This document shows positions 7,688 to 16,406 of a stretch of 41,167 nucleotides of DNA, one piece after another. The notes under the pieces were generated by a model, which did not search any database, had not been told where the DNA came from, and was given only the letters and a program-made list of their open reading frames with translations. Made by a program: the position numbers and the translations under genes. The stretch's first letter is position 1. The number at the start of each line of letters is the position of its first letter. The DNA is taken from positions 1-41,167 of the forward strand of contig JAFGTD010000266.1 of the NCBI GenBank assembly GCA_016934295.1. The letters are read 5' to 3'. The stretch comes from Acidobacteriota bacterium. GTDB lineage: Bacteria > Acidobacteriota > UBA6911.

Positions 7688-8890
7688 CTAGAAAGCGACA
7701 TCAATCTCGTAGTCGTCGTCTTCAACCTCCAGATCGACAACCTGCGTCGGCTGTCCGTCCGCGGATACAACAATCTGATAGATACCTGTGGGTAATACAA
7801 TGGGATCGGAGTAAATCAGATTCTGTTCGGACGGCATTGTGTTGACGACACTGAACGATGCAACCTCAATAACGCCGCAGTCGATATGATTCTGGCGGAT
7901 ACTGAAAAGGGCCGAATCATTTTCATCCGCAAGGCCTTCGACGGATGCGGACAAGGTTCCTGTCTCTTCTGCAGTCAATGCGGTTAAGGCGAAATCGGCA
8001 GTGTAGGCCATGGTTTCATTTGAGGGAAGCTGCTGACATGCGGCAGCATAACCCGTCATAGTGACGACGATATTGTAGGGATCTTCGGTGGCTGCAAGCA
8101 GAGGCAGATACATGAAGTAATCGCCGAATTCGTCGCTTTCCGTGCCGGCAGCCACGGTCACCCGGTCCGCTTCATCCGGCAAAACCGGTTCTTCGTCGTT
8201 TTTCTGGGCAGTGACCATGGCAGCTTCTATCTCCATGGCGTCCGCTGCATCTGTAATTTTCCCGGACACCTTGTTGGTGACCGTCTCAATAACTTTAATT
8301 GTAGGTTTCAGCAGCCATTTCCCGCTGTTGCCCGCCTGCACGACGGATTTGAGTGCGTCGAAGTCCAGAATCAGTTCCGTGGCGCTTTCGGCTTCTATGT
8401 CAAAACCGTTCACAAGCTTGATGCCGGAGTTGCCTCCGCTCGGTACTTTCAGAGATATTTCATTATCCCAGGCATCGATCAGGTAGTTGAAGTATGGATG
8501 GGGATTGCCCAGGATGTTCAGATCTGCGGATTGCGGCGCTTCTTCGCTATCCTCTAGAATAAGCCGCATTTGGGAATAGTGGCCCGCCGTTAGTTCGGTC
8601 GATCCCAGATAGGCCATGGCGCCGTTGACCAGTTCCAGAAGATTTACGGTTTGCGGCAGGTCCAGGTCAAGATTGGACAGTGTTTCCCATCCGTCGACGT
8701 CGTGATGCACCCGTATCTCGTTAATGGTGATGTAGATAGCATGGTACGGATTCGGGCTGTCGATCAGGCTGAGTTCCAGGGTTCCCGTGGAAGGTCCTTC
8801 CGTGTAGCCGCCGTTGCTGCAGGATACGAGCGGTAGCATCATCAGAATAATGGCACAGGCAAAAACCAGGCTGTTTCTATGTCTTAACAT
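7688..8890 (-). CDS. DUF4382 lipoprotein
   Basis: 400 residues. The N-terminus has a textbook lipoprotein signal, hydrophobic core then LVSC (Cys24), so it is predicted to be anchored in the membrane facing outside the cytoplasm. Residues about 35-190 match the DUF4382 pattern: GTLELSLIDSPNPYHAIYITI and then VHHDVDGWETL. DUF4382 is a beta-sandwich domain common in secreted proteins of Bacteroidota, Acidobacteriota and others. The C-terminal half has carboxypeptidase-regulatory-like beta segments (KVSGKITDAADAMEIEAAMV, and a final GIYQIVVSADGQPTQVVDLEV). The start is chosen at MLRHRN with GGAGG nine bases upstream. An earlier start 141 bases away lacks a signal peptide. Function unknown, probably surface-related. 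Confidence 0.85.
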   Translation of the reverse strand: MLRHRNSLVFACAIILMMLPLVSCSNGGYTEGPSTGTLELSLIDSPNPYHAIYITINEIRVHHDVDGWETLSNLDLDLPQTVNLLELVNGAMAYLGSTELTAGHYSQMRLILEDSEEAPQSADLNILGNPHPYFNYLIDAWDNEISLKVPSGGNSGIKLVNGFDIEAESATELILDFDALKSVVQAGNSGKWLLKPTIKVIETVTNKVSGKITDAADAMEIEAAMVTAQKNDEEPVLPDEADRVTVAAGTESDEFGDYFMYLPLLAATEDPYNIVVTMTGYAAACQQLPSNETMAYTADFALTALTAEETGTLSASVEGLADENDSALFSIRQNHIDCGVIEVASFSVVNTMPSEQNLIYSDPIVLPTGIYQIVVSADGQPTQVVDLEVEDDDYEIDVAF

Positions 8891-9332
8891 TTTTTTGTGC
8901 CTCCGTTTATATGGCTTTCGAAGATGGATTTTTAGATTATGAAGTCCATTACGGTATTTTTCCCGAAAGCGGAATTTGCGTCTCAATTTCCAATTGGTTT
9001 TAAAGCAAATGGTATGCCATCCGCATTGCATCTTGTTTTTCCTATATATTGTATACTCCTGCGGAACCGCATGGGCAGATACGGGGAATTTTTCCCCGGT
9101 AAATTCTTCTTAAAACAGTGATTTTCTTTGGGGGAAAAATGGACATTCCCCGATTTTTCTTTATAATTACACGGTTGGCCGGAGCAGTATTTACTATTTA
9201 TTGATTGAAATTGGAAGATTGGTTTCTTTTGAAATTTCATTGAGGCAGCTCGAAGCATTATCGAGTTAAAAGTCTGTATCTTAATCAAAACAATACAGAT
9301 AAAAGTTTATTGGAATTTATGGAGGATGGTAT
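8891..9332. other. Divergent intergenic region, leader of formate-THF ligase
   Basis: 440 bases between the minus-strand DUF4382 lipoprotein gene and fhs. It holds four alternating segments, GGGGAA/TTCCCC (9083-9097) and GGGGAA/TTCCCC (9131-9151), the second followed by GATTTTTC. This is the geometry of a transcription attenuator (see findings). A canonical ZTP riboswitch, often upstream of fhs, was looked for and its conserved words were not seen. Confidence 0.4.
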
Positions 9333-11099
9333 ATGGCTACGCTTGATCCCACAAAACTGGCGGATTGGCAGATTGCTGAAGCAGGCGAAAAGAACATGAA
9401 GACAGTCAAGCAACTTGCTGATGAGCTGGGAATTAAAGACGAAGAATTGATTCCCCATGGGCATTATTACGGCAAGGTTGATTTTGCAGCCGTACTGGAA
9501 AGATTAAAGGATAAGCCGAACGGCAAGTATATTGACGTCACCGCTATTACCCCGACCCCTCTTGGAGAAGGCAAAAGCACCACGACCATGGGCCTGGTTC
9601 AGGGTATGGGCAAAAGAGGGAAGAAAGTTGCCGCAGCGATTCGGCAGCCTTCGGGCGGTCCGACTATGAATATTAAAGGCAGTGCCGCGGGCGGCGGCCT
9701 GGCCCAGTGCGTTCCTCTCACTCCCTTCTCACTCGGGCTGACCGGGGACATCAACGACATCATCAATGCGCATAATCTCTGCATGGTCGCGCTTACAGCC
9801 CGAATGCAGCACGAGTACAACTACGATGATTCGATTCTTGCTTCCAAGAATCTCAAACGGCTGGACATCAATCACCGGGCCGTTGAAATGAAGTGGATTA
9901 TCGACTTCTGCGCCCAGGCGCTGCGGAACATCAACATCGGTATCGGCGGCAAAATGGACGGTTTCATGATGTCGTCCGGATTCGCCATTGCGGTCAGTTC
10001 CGAATTGATGGCCATCCTCGCCGTTGCGTCTAGCCTGAAAGACATGCGCGAAAGGATTGGGAAAATCGTCGTTGCATACAGCAAGAAGGGCGATCCCGTC
10101 ACCACGGCCGATCTCGAGGTGGACGGAGCGATGACGGCGTGGATGATCAACACGATCAATCCCAACCTGATGCAGAGTCTCGAAGGGCAGCCGGTATTCG
10201 TGCACGCCGGGCCGTTCGCCAATATCGCTATCGGCCAGTCCTCCATTGTTGCCGATAAGCTGGCGTTGAAGCTGGCGGATTATCACATTACGGAAAGCGG
10301 ATTCGGAGCCGATATCGGATTCGAAAAGTTCTGGAATTTGAAATGCCGCTACAGCGGATTGAAGCCGCATTGCGCTGTTGTGGTTGCCACTGTCCGGGCG
10401 CTGAAGAGCCATGGCGGCGGCCCTCCCGTACCTCCGGGCAAGCCGCTGGATCCCGTATACAAGGAAGAGCATGTGGATCTGGTCGACAAGGGATGCGAAA
10501 ATTTGATGAAGCATATCGAGAATGTCAAGAAAGCCGGCATCAACCCTGTCGTCTGCATCAACTCTTTCTACACGGACACCAAGGCCGAAATAGATGTCAT
10601 CAAGAAGAATTGCGAGTCGGTTGGCGCAAGAGTCGCGGTATCCGAACACTGGCTCAAGGGCGGCGACGGCGCTCTCGAATTTACCGATGCCGTTGTCGAT
10701 GCCTGCAATGAAGAGAACAACTTCAAATTCCTGTATGAGCTGGATATGCCGCTTAGCCAGAGAATTGAGAAGATTGCGAAAGAGGTTTACGGTGCGGATG
10801 GCGTCAGCTACACGCCCGAGGCTCAGACGACGCTCAAGAGAATGGAAGCGGATCCCGATATCTCCAAACTGGGAACCTGCATGGTTAAGACACATCTCAG
10901 CCTGTCCCATGATCCCAACATTAAGGGAGCTCCCAAGGGCTGGACGCTGCCGGTGCGCGACATCCTGACCTACAAGGGCGCTGGATTTGTGGTGCCTGTC
11001 GCCGGCGCCATCAGCCTTATGCCGGGCACGGCATCCGACCCCGCATACAGAAGAATCGATGTGGACGTCGAAAACAGAAAGGTTACGGGATTGTTCTAA
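9333..11099 (+). CDS. fhs: Formate-tetrahydrofolate ligase
   Basis: 588 residues, slightly above the usual ~555-560 length of monofunctional formate-THF ligase, mainly through an N-terminal extension. The ATP-binding P-loop [11 protein letters not shown] is at residues 73-83, followed by the family signatures [19 protein letters not shown] and [11 protein letters not shown]. The C-terminal [14 protein letters not shown] segment near the end is also conserved. The enzyme makes 10-formyl-THF from formate, ATP and THF in the cytoplasm, serving purine and fMet synthesis or the methyl branch of acetogenic or formate-assimilating metabolism. GGAGG lies seven bases before the ATG. The gene stands alone, flanked by a complex leader and a strong terminator. 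No folD or other Wood-Ljungdahl gene is adjacent. Confidence 0.98.
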   Translation: MATLDPTKLADWQIAEAGEKNMKTVKQLADELGIKDEELIPHGHYYGKVDFAAVLERLKDKPNGKYIDVTAITPTPLGEGKSTTTMGLVQGMGKRGKKVAAAIRQPSGGPTMNIKGSAAGGGLAQCVPLTPFSLGLTGDINDIINAHNLCMVALTARMQHEYNYDDSILASKNLKRLDINHRAVEMKWIIDFCAQALRNINIGIGGKMDGFMMSSGFAIAVSSELMAILAVASSLKDMRERIGKIVVAYSKKGDPVTTADLEVDGAMTAWMINTINPNLMQSLEGQPVFVHAGPFANIAIGQSSIVADKLALKLADYHITESGFGADIGFEKFWNLKCRYSGLKPHCAVVVATVRALKSHGGGPPVPPGKPLDPVYKEEHVDLVDKGCENLMKHIENVKKAGINPVVCINSFYTDTKAEIDVIKKNCESVGARVAVSEHWLKGGDGALEFTDAVVDACNEENNFKFLYELDMPLSQRIEKIAKEVYGADGVSYTPEAQTTLKRMEADPDISKLGTCMVKTHLSLSHDPNIKGAPKGWTLPVRDILTYKGAGFVVPVAGAISLMPGTASDPAYRRIDVDVENRKVTGLF

Positions 11100-11157
11100 T
11101 CTTTCTCTGAAATTATCCGATGCAGCGGATTTTGATGCGTGATTAATGGAATTGGGC

Positions 11158-11186
11158 AACGCCGGGGTGAAAGCCCCGGCGTTTTT
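11158..11186 (+). terminator. Rho-independent terminator of fhs
   Basis: A perfect 10-bp stem, AACGCCGGGG (11158-11167) with CCCCGGCGTT (11174-11183), encloses the loop TGAAAG and runs into TTTTT. It is the strongest terminator in the window and ends the fhs transcript 60 bases downstream of its stop. Confidence 0.92.
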
Positions 11187-11200
11187 CATTACAGCCCGCC

Positions 11201-11260
11201 AAAACGTGGACACCCACGTTCTGTTTTGCATGAAAGGTTTAATAAAGATAATGGGTGTCC
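11201..11260. repeat. GTGGACACCC dispersed repeat, cluster 1
   Basis: Contains AACGTGG-ACAC-CCACGTT, a small hairpin (11204-11220), and an inverted copy of the word, GGGTGTCC (11253-11260). The same 10-mer recurs at 11931-11982 and 16360-16399. It resembles palindromic units mobilised by RAYT/Y1-type transposases. No such transposase is in the window. Confidence 0.5.
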
Positions 11261-11293
11261 CTTATTCCGGCTAATCGTGGGATGTGACCCGTC

Positions 11294-11725
11294 TTACTGG
11301 GACGGCTCCTTATAGATCCATGCTCCAAAAAGGGTAGCTACAACCATAATGACCAAATAGATTAGACAGTCGACAATCAGCAGGTTGACGGGGAACATTC
11401 CCATGGAACCGAACGAAAGATACGGAAGCAGTCCGCCCAATATCCAGAAAACAAATCCGGCGATAAGAGCGGTTTTTGGCCTGGCGCCGAAGCGGGGTCG
11501 AATAGCGGCATACAGCCACACCGCGATAATTCCCACAACAAAACTGCCGATAATTGACGTAATATACATTCCAGCCGTTTCACTGAGCGGATACCCTAAA
11601 GTTTCCATTGCAGATTTCCAGGCCGTACCCAGGTAAATGAAATAAGAAGCAAACCCGAGTATAATAATTACGACACCTGCCAGCAGACCGCCGAGAAAGA
11701 CACGTTTCCAGTTCATCTTACTCAT
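11294..11725 (-). CDS. Small integral membrane protein, four helices
   Basis: 143 residues from ATG 11725, which has AGGAGG six bases upstream. An upstream TTG overlaps that site. Four hydrophobic spans are visible: about residues 10-31 (VFLGGLLAGVVIIILGFASYF), 50-72, 82-100 (ALIAGFVFWILGGLLPYLSF) and 110-135. Short charged loops separate them, and a few basic residues lie near the N-terminus and in the middle loop. I recognise no family and no catalytic motif. It is divergent from the ferredoxin gene and has no obvious partner. Confidence 0.75.
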   Translation of the reverse strand: MSKMNWKRVFLGGLLAGVVIIILGFASYFIYLGTAWKSAMETLGYPLSETAGMYITSIIGSFVVGIIAVWLYAAIRPRFGARPKTALIAGFVFWILGGLLPYLSFGSMGMFPVNLLIVDCLIYLVIMVVATLFGAWIYKEPSQ

Positions 11726-12135
11726 GATCAACCTCCTGCGCCTCTATAGACGCTTCTGGTTTGTTGATAGGGGATTTCGTACTGAGCGAGAAATTTACCG
11801 ATCATGGTAGTCATCGCTCCGGGAAAAGAGTAATTACGTATTTTCTGGGAATGCTTTGTTCAATATGTTCCTATTATAAGGAAGAATTCCCCTGTTGAAA
11901 GGAAAAAGCTTAAGAAGCCTGGAAAAGATTTGGACACCCAATTAATGCCGGGAAGAACCTGAAATCTGAAACGTGGACACCCATTATCTTTTTTCTTTTT
12001 CATTTTTCTAGTTCCCGTTTATAGTGTAATTTCAACGAATCACTTATAGTATGGTAATAATTTGTTATTCCTTGTTGTTATTAGTCATTATATGCAGGCA
12101 ATGAATTATTGAGACAGTAAAAAGGGGGTCTTTCT
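11726..12135. other. Divergent intergenic region with short repeats
   Basis: 410 bases between the membrane protein and the ferredoxin/AOR pair. The AT-rich stretch 11990-12110 probably holds the promoter of the oxidoreductase operon, but I could not define -35 and -10 boxes with confidence. The right part carries the repeat listed at 11931-11990. Confidence 0.4.
11931..11990. repeat. GTGGACACCC dispersed repeat, cluster 2
   Basis: Two direct copies, TGGACACCCA (11931-11940) and GTGGACACCCATTAT (11973-11987), lie 42 bases apart in the same orientation, the second in the context AAACGTGGACACCC as at 11203. Confidence 0.5.
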
Positions 12136-12897
12136 ATGGCTGAATCCAGGAATACCGAAAGCAATAAGAAAACAGTATTAAGAAGGGATTTTCTGCGCGG
12201 CAGCGGTGCCGTACTTGCGGCCGGCACTCTCAGTGTTGGGGTATCGCAAATTCCCGCGGCCGCATCGCCACAAGCAGCGGAGACGAAATCTTATCCTAAA
12301 TCCACCGGATATATCGTTTACGACAGCAGGTTGTGTTTAGGGTGCCAGAGCTGTATGTTCGCATGCTCCATGACACACGAAGGTGTGGCGAATCCTTCGC
12401 TGTCCAGGATACAGATTATTCGGGACGCGCCTTCCTTCACACATTATCCCTATGACGTTGTCATGTCTGTATGCCGACAATGCGTTTCACCTCTATGTGT
12501 ACAGAACTGCCCCACAGGCGCCTGTCATGTAGACGAAGAAAACGGCAACGTTCGAAGGATCGAACCGTCCAAATGTATCGGTTGCAGAAGATGCATCCAG
12601 TCTTGCCCGCACAAGCCGCACCGGACAATCTGGAATTCAGCGAAGAATAAATCCACCAAATGCGACCTCTGCGCGGATGCGCCCTATTGGAACGAAAAGG
12701 GCGGTCCCGAAGGAAAACAGGCTTGTGTCGAAACCTGCCCGGCCAAGGCGTTGAAGCTTGTCCGGGAGGCGCCGCCCCAGATGGATATTTCAGGATATGA
12801 CGTGAACCTGGCGCCTCCGCCACGAAAAATGGGATTTCCCGGAATGGGAATGCCTAAAACGGAATCCAAACCTGCGGCAAAGAAGGAAGGAGCGTAA
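12136..12897 (+). CDS. Tat-exported four-cluster 4Fe-4S ferredoxin (YdhY/DmsB-like electron-transfer subunit)
   Basis: 253 residues. A twin-arginine signal (RRDFLRGSG, Arg16-Arg17, then a hydrophobic AVLAAGTLSVGV) directs it to the Tat translocon. Four cysteine groups of the DmsB/HybA/YdhY type follow: C67-x2-C-x2-C-x3-C77, C113-x2-C-x4-C-x3-C125, C147-x2-C-x2-C-x3-C157, and C176-x2-C...C197-x3-C201. Each is expected to help hold a [4Fe-4S] cluster, so it is a wire between the catalytic subunit and a membrane or soluble donor. The C-terminus is a Lys/Pro/Gly/Met-rich tail. AGGGGG lies seven bases before the ATG. The next gene starts three bases after its stop, so the two form one operon and probably one complex. 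Confidence 0.93.
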   Translation: MAESRNTESNKKTVLRRDFLRGSGAVLAAGTLSVGVSQIPAAASPQAAETKSYPKSTGYIVYDSRLCLGCQSCMFACSMTHEGVANPSLSRIQIIRDAPSFTHYPYDVVMSVCRQCVSPLCVQNCPTGACHVDEENGNVRRIEPSKCIGCRRCIQSCPHKPHRTIWNSAKNKSTKCDLCADAPYWNEKGGPEGKQACVETCPAKALKLVREAPPQMDISGYDVNLAPPPRKMGFPGMGMPKTESKPAAKKEGA

Positions 12898-12900
12898 GAT

Positions 12901-14964
12901 ATGGCAAACGGATACGCGGGAAAAATTCTTAAGGTCAATTTAACGACTAAAGAGATCAGCGCTATCGATTCCGCCCGATACGAGGAGTTCGGAGGCGGTG
13001 TCGGCATGGGCGCCGCCATATTCTGGGAACTGGCCGTTGCTCCCGGCGATTGGGATCTGCAGGATGCTTTTGATCCCAGAAACGTAATTTCGCTTATGAG
13101 CGGACCGCTGGCGGCTACGGGAGTTCCCGGGGCAGGGCGGACCAGCGTTTGCGCCATAGCTCCGGAGACCTTTCCCACTCCTTTATTCCACCGGACCAGT
13201 TTCGGCGGGAGGTTCGCCACCATGCTGAAGCTTGCCGGATGGGACGGTGTTGTGGTGCACGGGAAGGCGGACAGCCCCGTCTGGATCAATATTGTCAACG
13301 ACAAGGTAACCATCGAGGACGCCAAACCGCTGTGGGGACTGAACACCTTTGAAACGCAGGGAGAAATAACCTCCACCGTCGCCGGAAGAACCAGGTTCGA
13401 CCTGCAATGGCACCAGATAGAGGACGATTATACAACGGCCAGACCTCAGATTGTCTGTATCGGCCCGATTGGGGAAGCGATGACACGGGTGGCCGCCCTG
13501 ATACACGGCAGCGGTGTCAGCGCGCGAACGGGAGGCTTCGGAGGCGTTTTCGGATCGAAGAACCTGAAGGCGATCAGCGTGATCGGTACCGGCGATATCG
13601 AAGTGGCGGATCCCGCGGGCGTTGTGGATACACGGCTGTGGCATCAGCGGAATTTCGCGCGGGGCGCGACCTCTCCCGGAGCATCCTGTTGCATGCCCTG
13701 CCTCAACGCCGACCGGAAGCGGAATTCCTACTACGGCGGCGAGTCCATGTGCGCCGATGAATACTGGTACATAGGTCCCCAGACGGGCGCCCCGATGATG
13801 GGCGGCAGTTCCGGCCACCAGATGCGGGGAGCGGATGTAGCCATCAAATGGGGCATCTGCACCTGGGCGACCAAGTTCGGAGGCGCCATTACTCTGCCAG
13901 CGCCCAATGCCCCGCCGCCGTTCAAGGGACAGTTGCCGATGGAGCCCGGAATGGGATGGTATATCAAGTATCTTTATGAACTCGGCGTTCTGGGACCGGG
14001 CAGGAAAATAGACTCCTATCCGCTGCCGATGGATCAGTGGGACACCTTGAATTTCAGGGAGGTTTTCTGCGATGCCCTTACCCGAAAAATAGGGATCGGC
14101 GCGGATCTGGCCGAAGGGGTGCTTGAAGCCGCCAAGAAGTGGGGGCGCCTGGAGGAAGATATGAACTCCGGCGCGTTGCGGCTGCCCGCCTGGGGGGCGA
14201 GCTGGCATCATTCGCTGCCGGGAGTGGACTGGGCCTACAGCTACATATTCATGTCCGGAGATCCCATGTGGCACGGATTCTTCGGCCTTGGCGGCGGCGG
14301 AGGATTCGGCGGTCCGGCGACCTACACCGCCGAGCAGCTTGTTGAAACGATGGCCAAAAAAGTTGTGCCCTTCGATGGGGAACCCTTGATATTCAGCAAT
14401 GCCTGGAAAGGCGAGGATGCCTGGAAAACCGGCATTTATTCATCGTACAAGGCTAAAATGCTGGCCTGGGCGAGGCGTTTTGCCGGATTCTACAATGAAT
14501 CCATGTCCATCTGCGAAATGCTGCTGCCTAATTTTATGGCCGGAGGATCGGCAGGGCCGAGCCCGGAGCTGGAATACCGCTACTACAAGGCCGTTACCGG
14601 CAGCCGGAATACTTTAGCCGATACCATAGAGATCGGCAGGAAAATCTGGAACATGGAGCGTGCGATCCGCGTGATGGCGGGGAGACACCGGGACCAGGAA
14701 AAATTTGCCCCCTTCATGCATATGCCCGGCGCCACCTTCCCCATGGGCGGCAGCAAAGCCGTGTACCAGAATGGAGAATGGAGTTTCGAAGACCAGAACG
14801 ACCTGTATTTGGACAGGGAGGGTGTGGAGCAGTTCAAAACCCACTTTTACAGACTGGAAGGATGGGATGTTGCCACCGGCTGGCCGACCAGGAGTACCCT
14901 GGAAGAATTGGGAATGAAGAAGGTCGCCGATCTCATGGACGCCAAAGGGAAATTGGGCGGCTGA
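12901..14964 (+). CDS. Aldehyde ferredoxin oxidoreductase family protein (YdhV-like)
   Basis: 687 residues. The start MANGYAGKILKVNLTT, the PVWINIVNDKVTIEDAKPLWG segment and the end GWDVATGWPTRSTLEELGM closely resemble E. coli YdhV and other members of the tungsten-pterin AOR family. The gene order, ferredoxin then AOR, is also that of ydhY-ydhV. Family members oxidise aldehydes or reduce acids using a bis-pyranopterin cofactor and one [4Fe-4S] cluster. The usual cluster motif C-x2-C-x3-C appears here as C264-x2-C267-x3-D271, so the third Cys is Asp, while the distant fourth Cys (C538, in SMSICEML) is kept. No signal peptide is present, so if exported it must travel with its Tat-tagged partner. 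The substrate cannot be predicted. Confidence 0.88.
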   Translation: MANGYAGKILKVNLTTKEISAIDSARYEEFGGGVGMGAAIFWELAVAPGDWDLQDAFDPRNVISLMSGPLAATGVPGAGRTSVCAIAPETFPTPLFHRTSFGGRFATMLKLAGWDGVVVHGKADSPVWINIVNDKVTIEDAKPLWGLNTFETQGEITSTVAGRTRFDLQWHQIEDDYTTARPQIVCIGPIGEAMTRVAALIHGSGVSARTGGFGGVFGSKNLKAISVIGTGDIEVADPAGVVDTRLWHQRNFARGATSPGASCCMPCLNADRKRNSYYGGESMCADEYWYIGPQTGAPMMGGSSGHQMRGADVAIKWGICTWATKFGGAITLPAPNAPPPFKGQLPMEPGMGWYIKYLYELGVLGPGRKIDSYPLPMDQWDTLNFREVFCDALTRKIGIGADLAEGVLEAAKKWGRLEEDMNSGALRLPAWGASWHHSLPGVDWAYSYIFMSGDPMWHGFFGLGGGGGFGGPATYTAEQLVETMAKKVVPFDGEPLIFSNAWKGEDAWKTGIYSSYKAKMLAWARRFAGFYNESMSICEMLLPNFMAGGSAGPSPELEYRYYKAVTGSRNTLADTIEIGRKIWNMERAIRVMAGRHRDQEKFAPFMHMPGATFPMGGSKAVYQNGEWSFEDQNDLYLDREGVEQFKTHFYRLEGWDVATGWPTRSTLEELGMKKVADLMDAKGKLGG

Positions 14965-15011
14965 TCTTTTGGACGGCTGTCAATCGTTTAATGCGCAGCG
15001 AGGTCGGAGGA

Positions 15012-16232
15012 TTAGGCTACCAGCCTTTTAATTGTAAGGCCCTGGACAAGGATGGAGAACACGACGATTATATAGGTTATTGCCAGGATCGTGTCCCGGT
15101 ATTGCCCTGGAGGGATGGATAGAGCCAGGGCGACGGAGATACCACCCCGCAGGCCGCCCCAGGTCAGGATTCTTACGACCTTAGGACTGAAGTCCCGCTT
15201 CAATCTCAGGCAGGCGATGGGCATTCCTACGCTGATAAGTCGCGCCAGCAGGACCAGCGGAATCATCAGCAGACCAGCCAGGATATATTTGTATGTTAAT
15301 GTTAGAATTACTATTTCCAGTCCGATCAATACGAAAAGAACGGCATTCATTATTTCATCCATCAACTCCCAGAATTTGTCCAGGTGGTCCCGCGTTACCT
15401 GCGACATGGCGAAGGCGCGGCCGTGGTTGCCTATCAGCAAACCCGCCACGACGATTGCCAGGGGGCCCGATATATGCAGGGAGTTGGCCAAACCGTATCC
15501 ACCCATGACCAGCGCCAGTGTGATCAGCACCTCCACCTGGTAGTTGTCCACCTTCTTGAGCATCCGATAGGCAATCCAACCCACACAAAAGCCGAAAACG
15601 ATACCGCCCAGGGATTCCTGCAGGAAAATCAGCGCCACCGACCATGGAGTAACTGCATGGCTTCCTGTTGCTATTTCAATCAGTACAATGAACAGGACAA
15701 CGCCGACGCCGTCGTTGAATAGAGATTCCCCCGTTATTTTAGCTCTGAGACTTTCCGGGGTTGATGTTACTTTCAGAATGCCCAGGACGGCTACAGGGTC
15801 GGTAGGAGAAATAAGCGCTCCGAAAACCAGGCAGTAAACGAACGGTATCTGAAGATCCATTGCATGCAGGACGGTCCAGGTGAAGCCTCCGACTAAAAAT
15901 GTAGACAGGATGATTCCGACGGTGGCGAGAGCAGAAATGATCCATTTCTGCTTCAGAAGATCGTTGATGTTGATATGCAATGCGCCTGCGAAAAGGAGGA
16001 AACTGAGCATGCCGTGAAGCAGCAGGTCGTTGAAGTCGATGCTCTGAATGATTCCAGCGGCATCTTCTTTCACTCCTGTGTAGAATAGTCCCAGGGCAAT
16101 CAAACAGAGAGACATCACCAGCCCGCACAGCATCAGACCGATAGTGGTGGGGAGACGTATGAAACGATGATTCAGATAGCTGAAAAGAGCTGCAAGAGTA
16201 ATAAGTATTGTTATGACGTCTATAAAATCCAT
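15012..16232 (-). CDS. Na+(K+)/H+ antiporter, CPA1 family
   Basis: 406 residues with about 12 transmembrane helices. The signature of NhaP/NHE-type antiporters is present: GALISPTDPVAVLGIL in helix 5, GESLFNDGVGVVLF in helix 6 (the ND pair that handles ions), and the conserved TWGGLRGGISVALAL near the C-terminus. These exchange external protons for internal sodium or potassium and serve pH and salt homeostasis. It lacks the long cytoplasmic tail of many eukaryotic relatives. It is convergent with the AOR gene (47 bases apart), and no strong ribosome binding site precedes the ATG. No direct functional link to the neighbouring oxidoreductase is shown by the sequence. Confidence 0.93.
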   Translation of the reverse strand: MDFIDVITILITLAALFSYLNHRFIRLPTTIGLMLCGLVMSLCLIALGLFYTGVKEDAAGIIQSIDFNDLLLHGMLSFLLFAGALHININDLLKQKWIISALATVGIILSTFLVGGFTWTVLHAMDLQIPFVYCLVFGALISPTDPVAVLGILKVTSTPESLRAKITGESLFNDGVGVVLFIVLIEIATGSHAVTPWSVALIFLQESLGGIVFGFCVGWIAYRMLKKVDNYQVEVLITLALVMGGYGLANSLHISGPLAIVVAGLLIGNHGRAFAMSQVTRDHLDKFWELMDEIMNAVLFVLIGLEIVILTLTYKYILAGLLMIPLVLLARLISVGMPIACLRLKRDFSPKVVRILTWGGLRGGISVALALSIPPGQYRDTILAITYIIVVFSILVQGLTIKRLVA

Positions 16233-16354
16233 AATCTTTTATGATAATAGATGTTCCTGCATCCATCCTACATAAATGAGTGTCATATCCTTTTATATTT
16301 ATGGTTTTTTAATATATGAGTGTCTAATACCCTTCCAAGACTCAGGCAGTAGTA

Positions 16355-16400
16355 GTAATGGGTGTCCACATGCATACCTGTGTAACAATGGGTGCCCATA
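16355..16400. repeat. GTGGACACCC dispersed repeat, cluster 3 (inverted)
   Basis: AATGGGTGTCCAC (16357-16369) and AATGGGTGCCCAT (16387-16399) lie in the inverse orientation to the clusters near 11.2 and 11.95 kb, 30 bases apart. They sit just downstream of the end of a minus-strand VWFA gene. Confidence 0.45.
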
Positions 16401-16406
16401 TTTGAA

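Noticed and set aside
8891..9332. ZTP (pfl) riboswitch upstream of fhs
   Set aside because: The conserved blocks of that aptamer were not found. Only the alternating hairpins are present.
9729..11231. 500-codon minus-strand open frame opposite fhs
   Set aside because: It runs antisense to a perfectly conserved enzyme, crosses the fhs terminator and has no ribosome binding site. It is a by-product of third-position GC.
13183..14274. 363-codon minus-strand frame (and a 230-codon one at 12684-13376) opposite the oxidoreductase genes
   Set aside because: Both are antisense to clear conserved proteins, rich in Pro/Arg/Gly/His, and without start signals.
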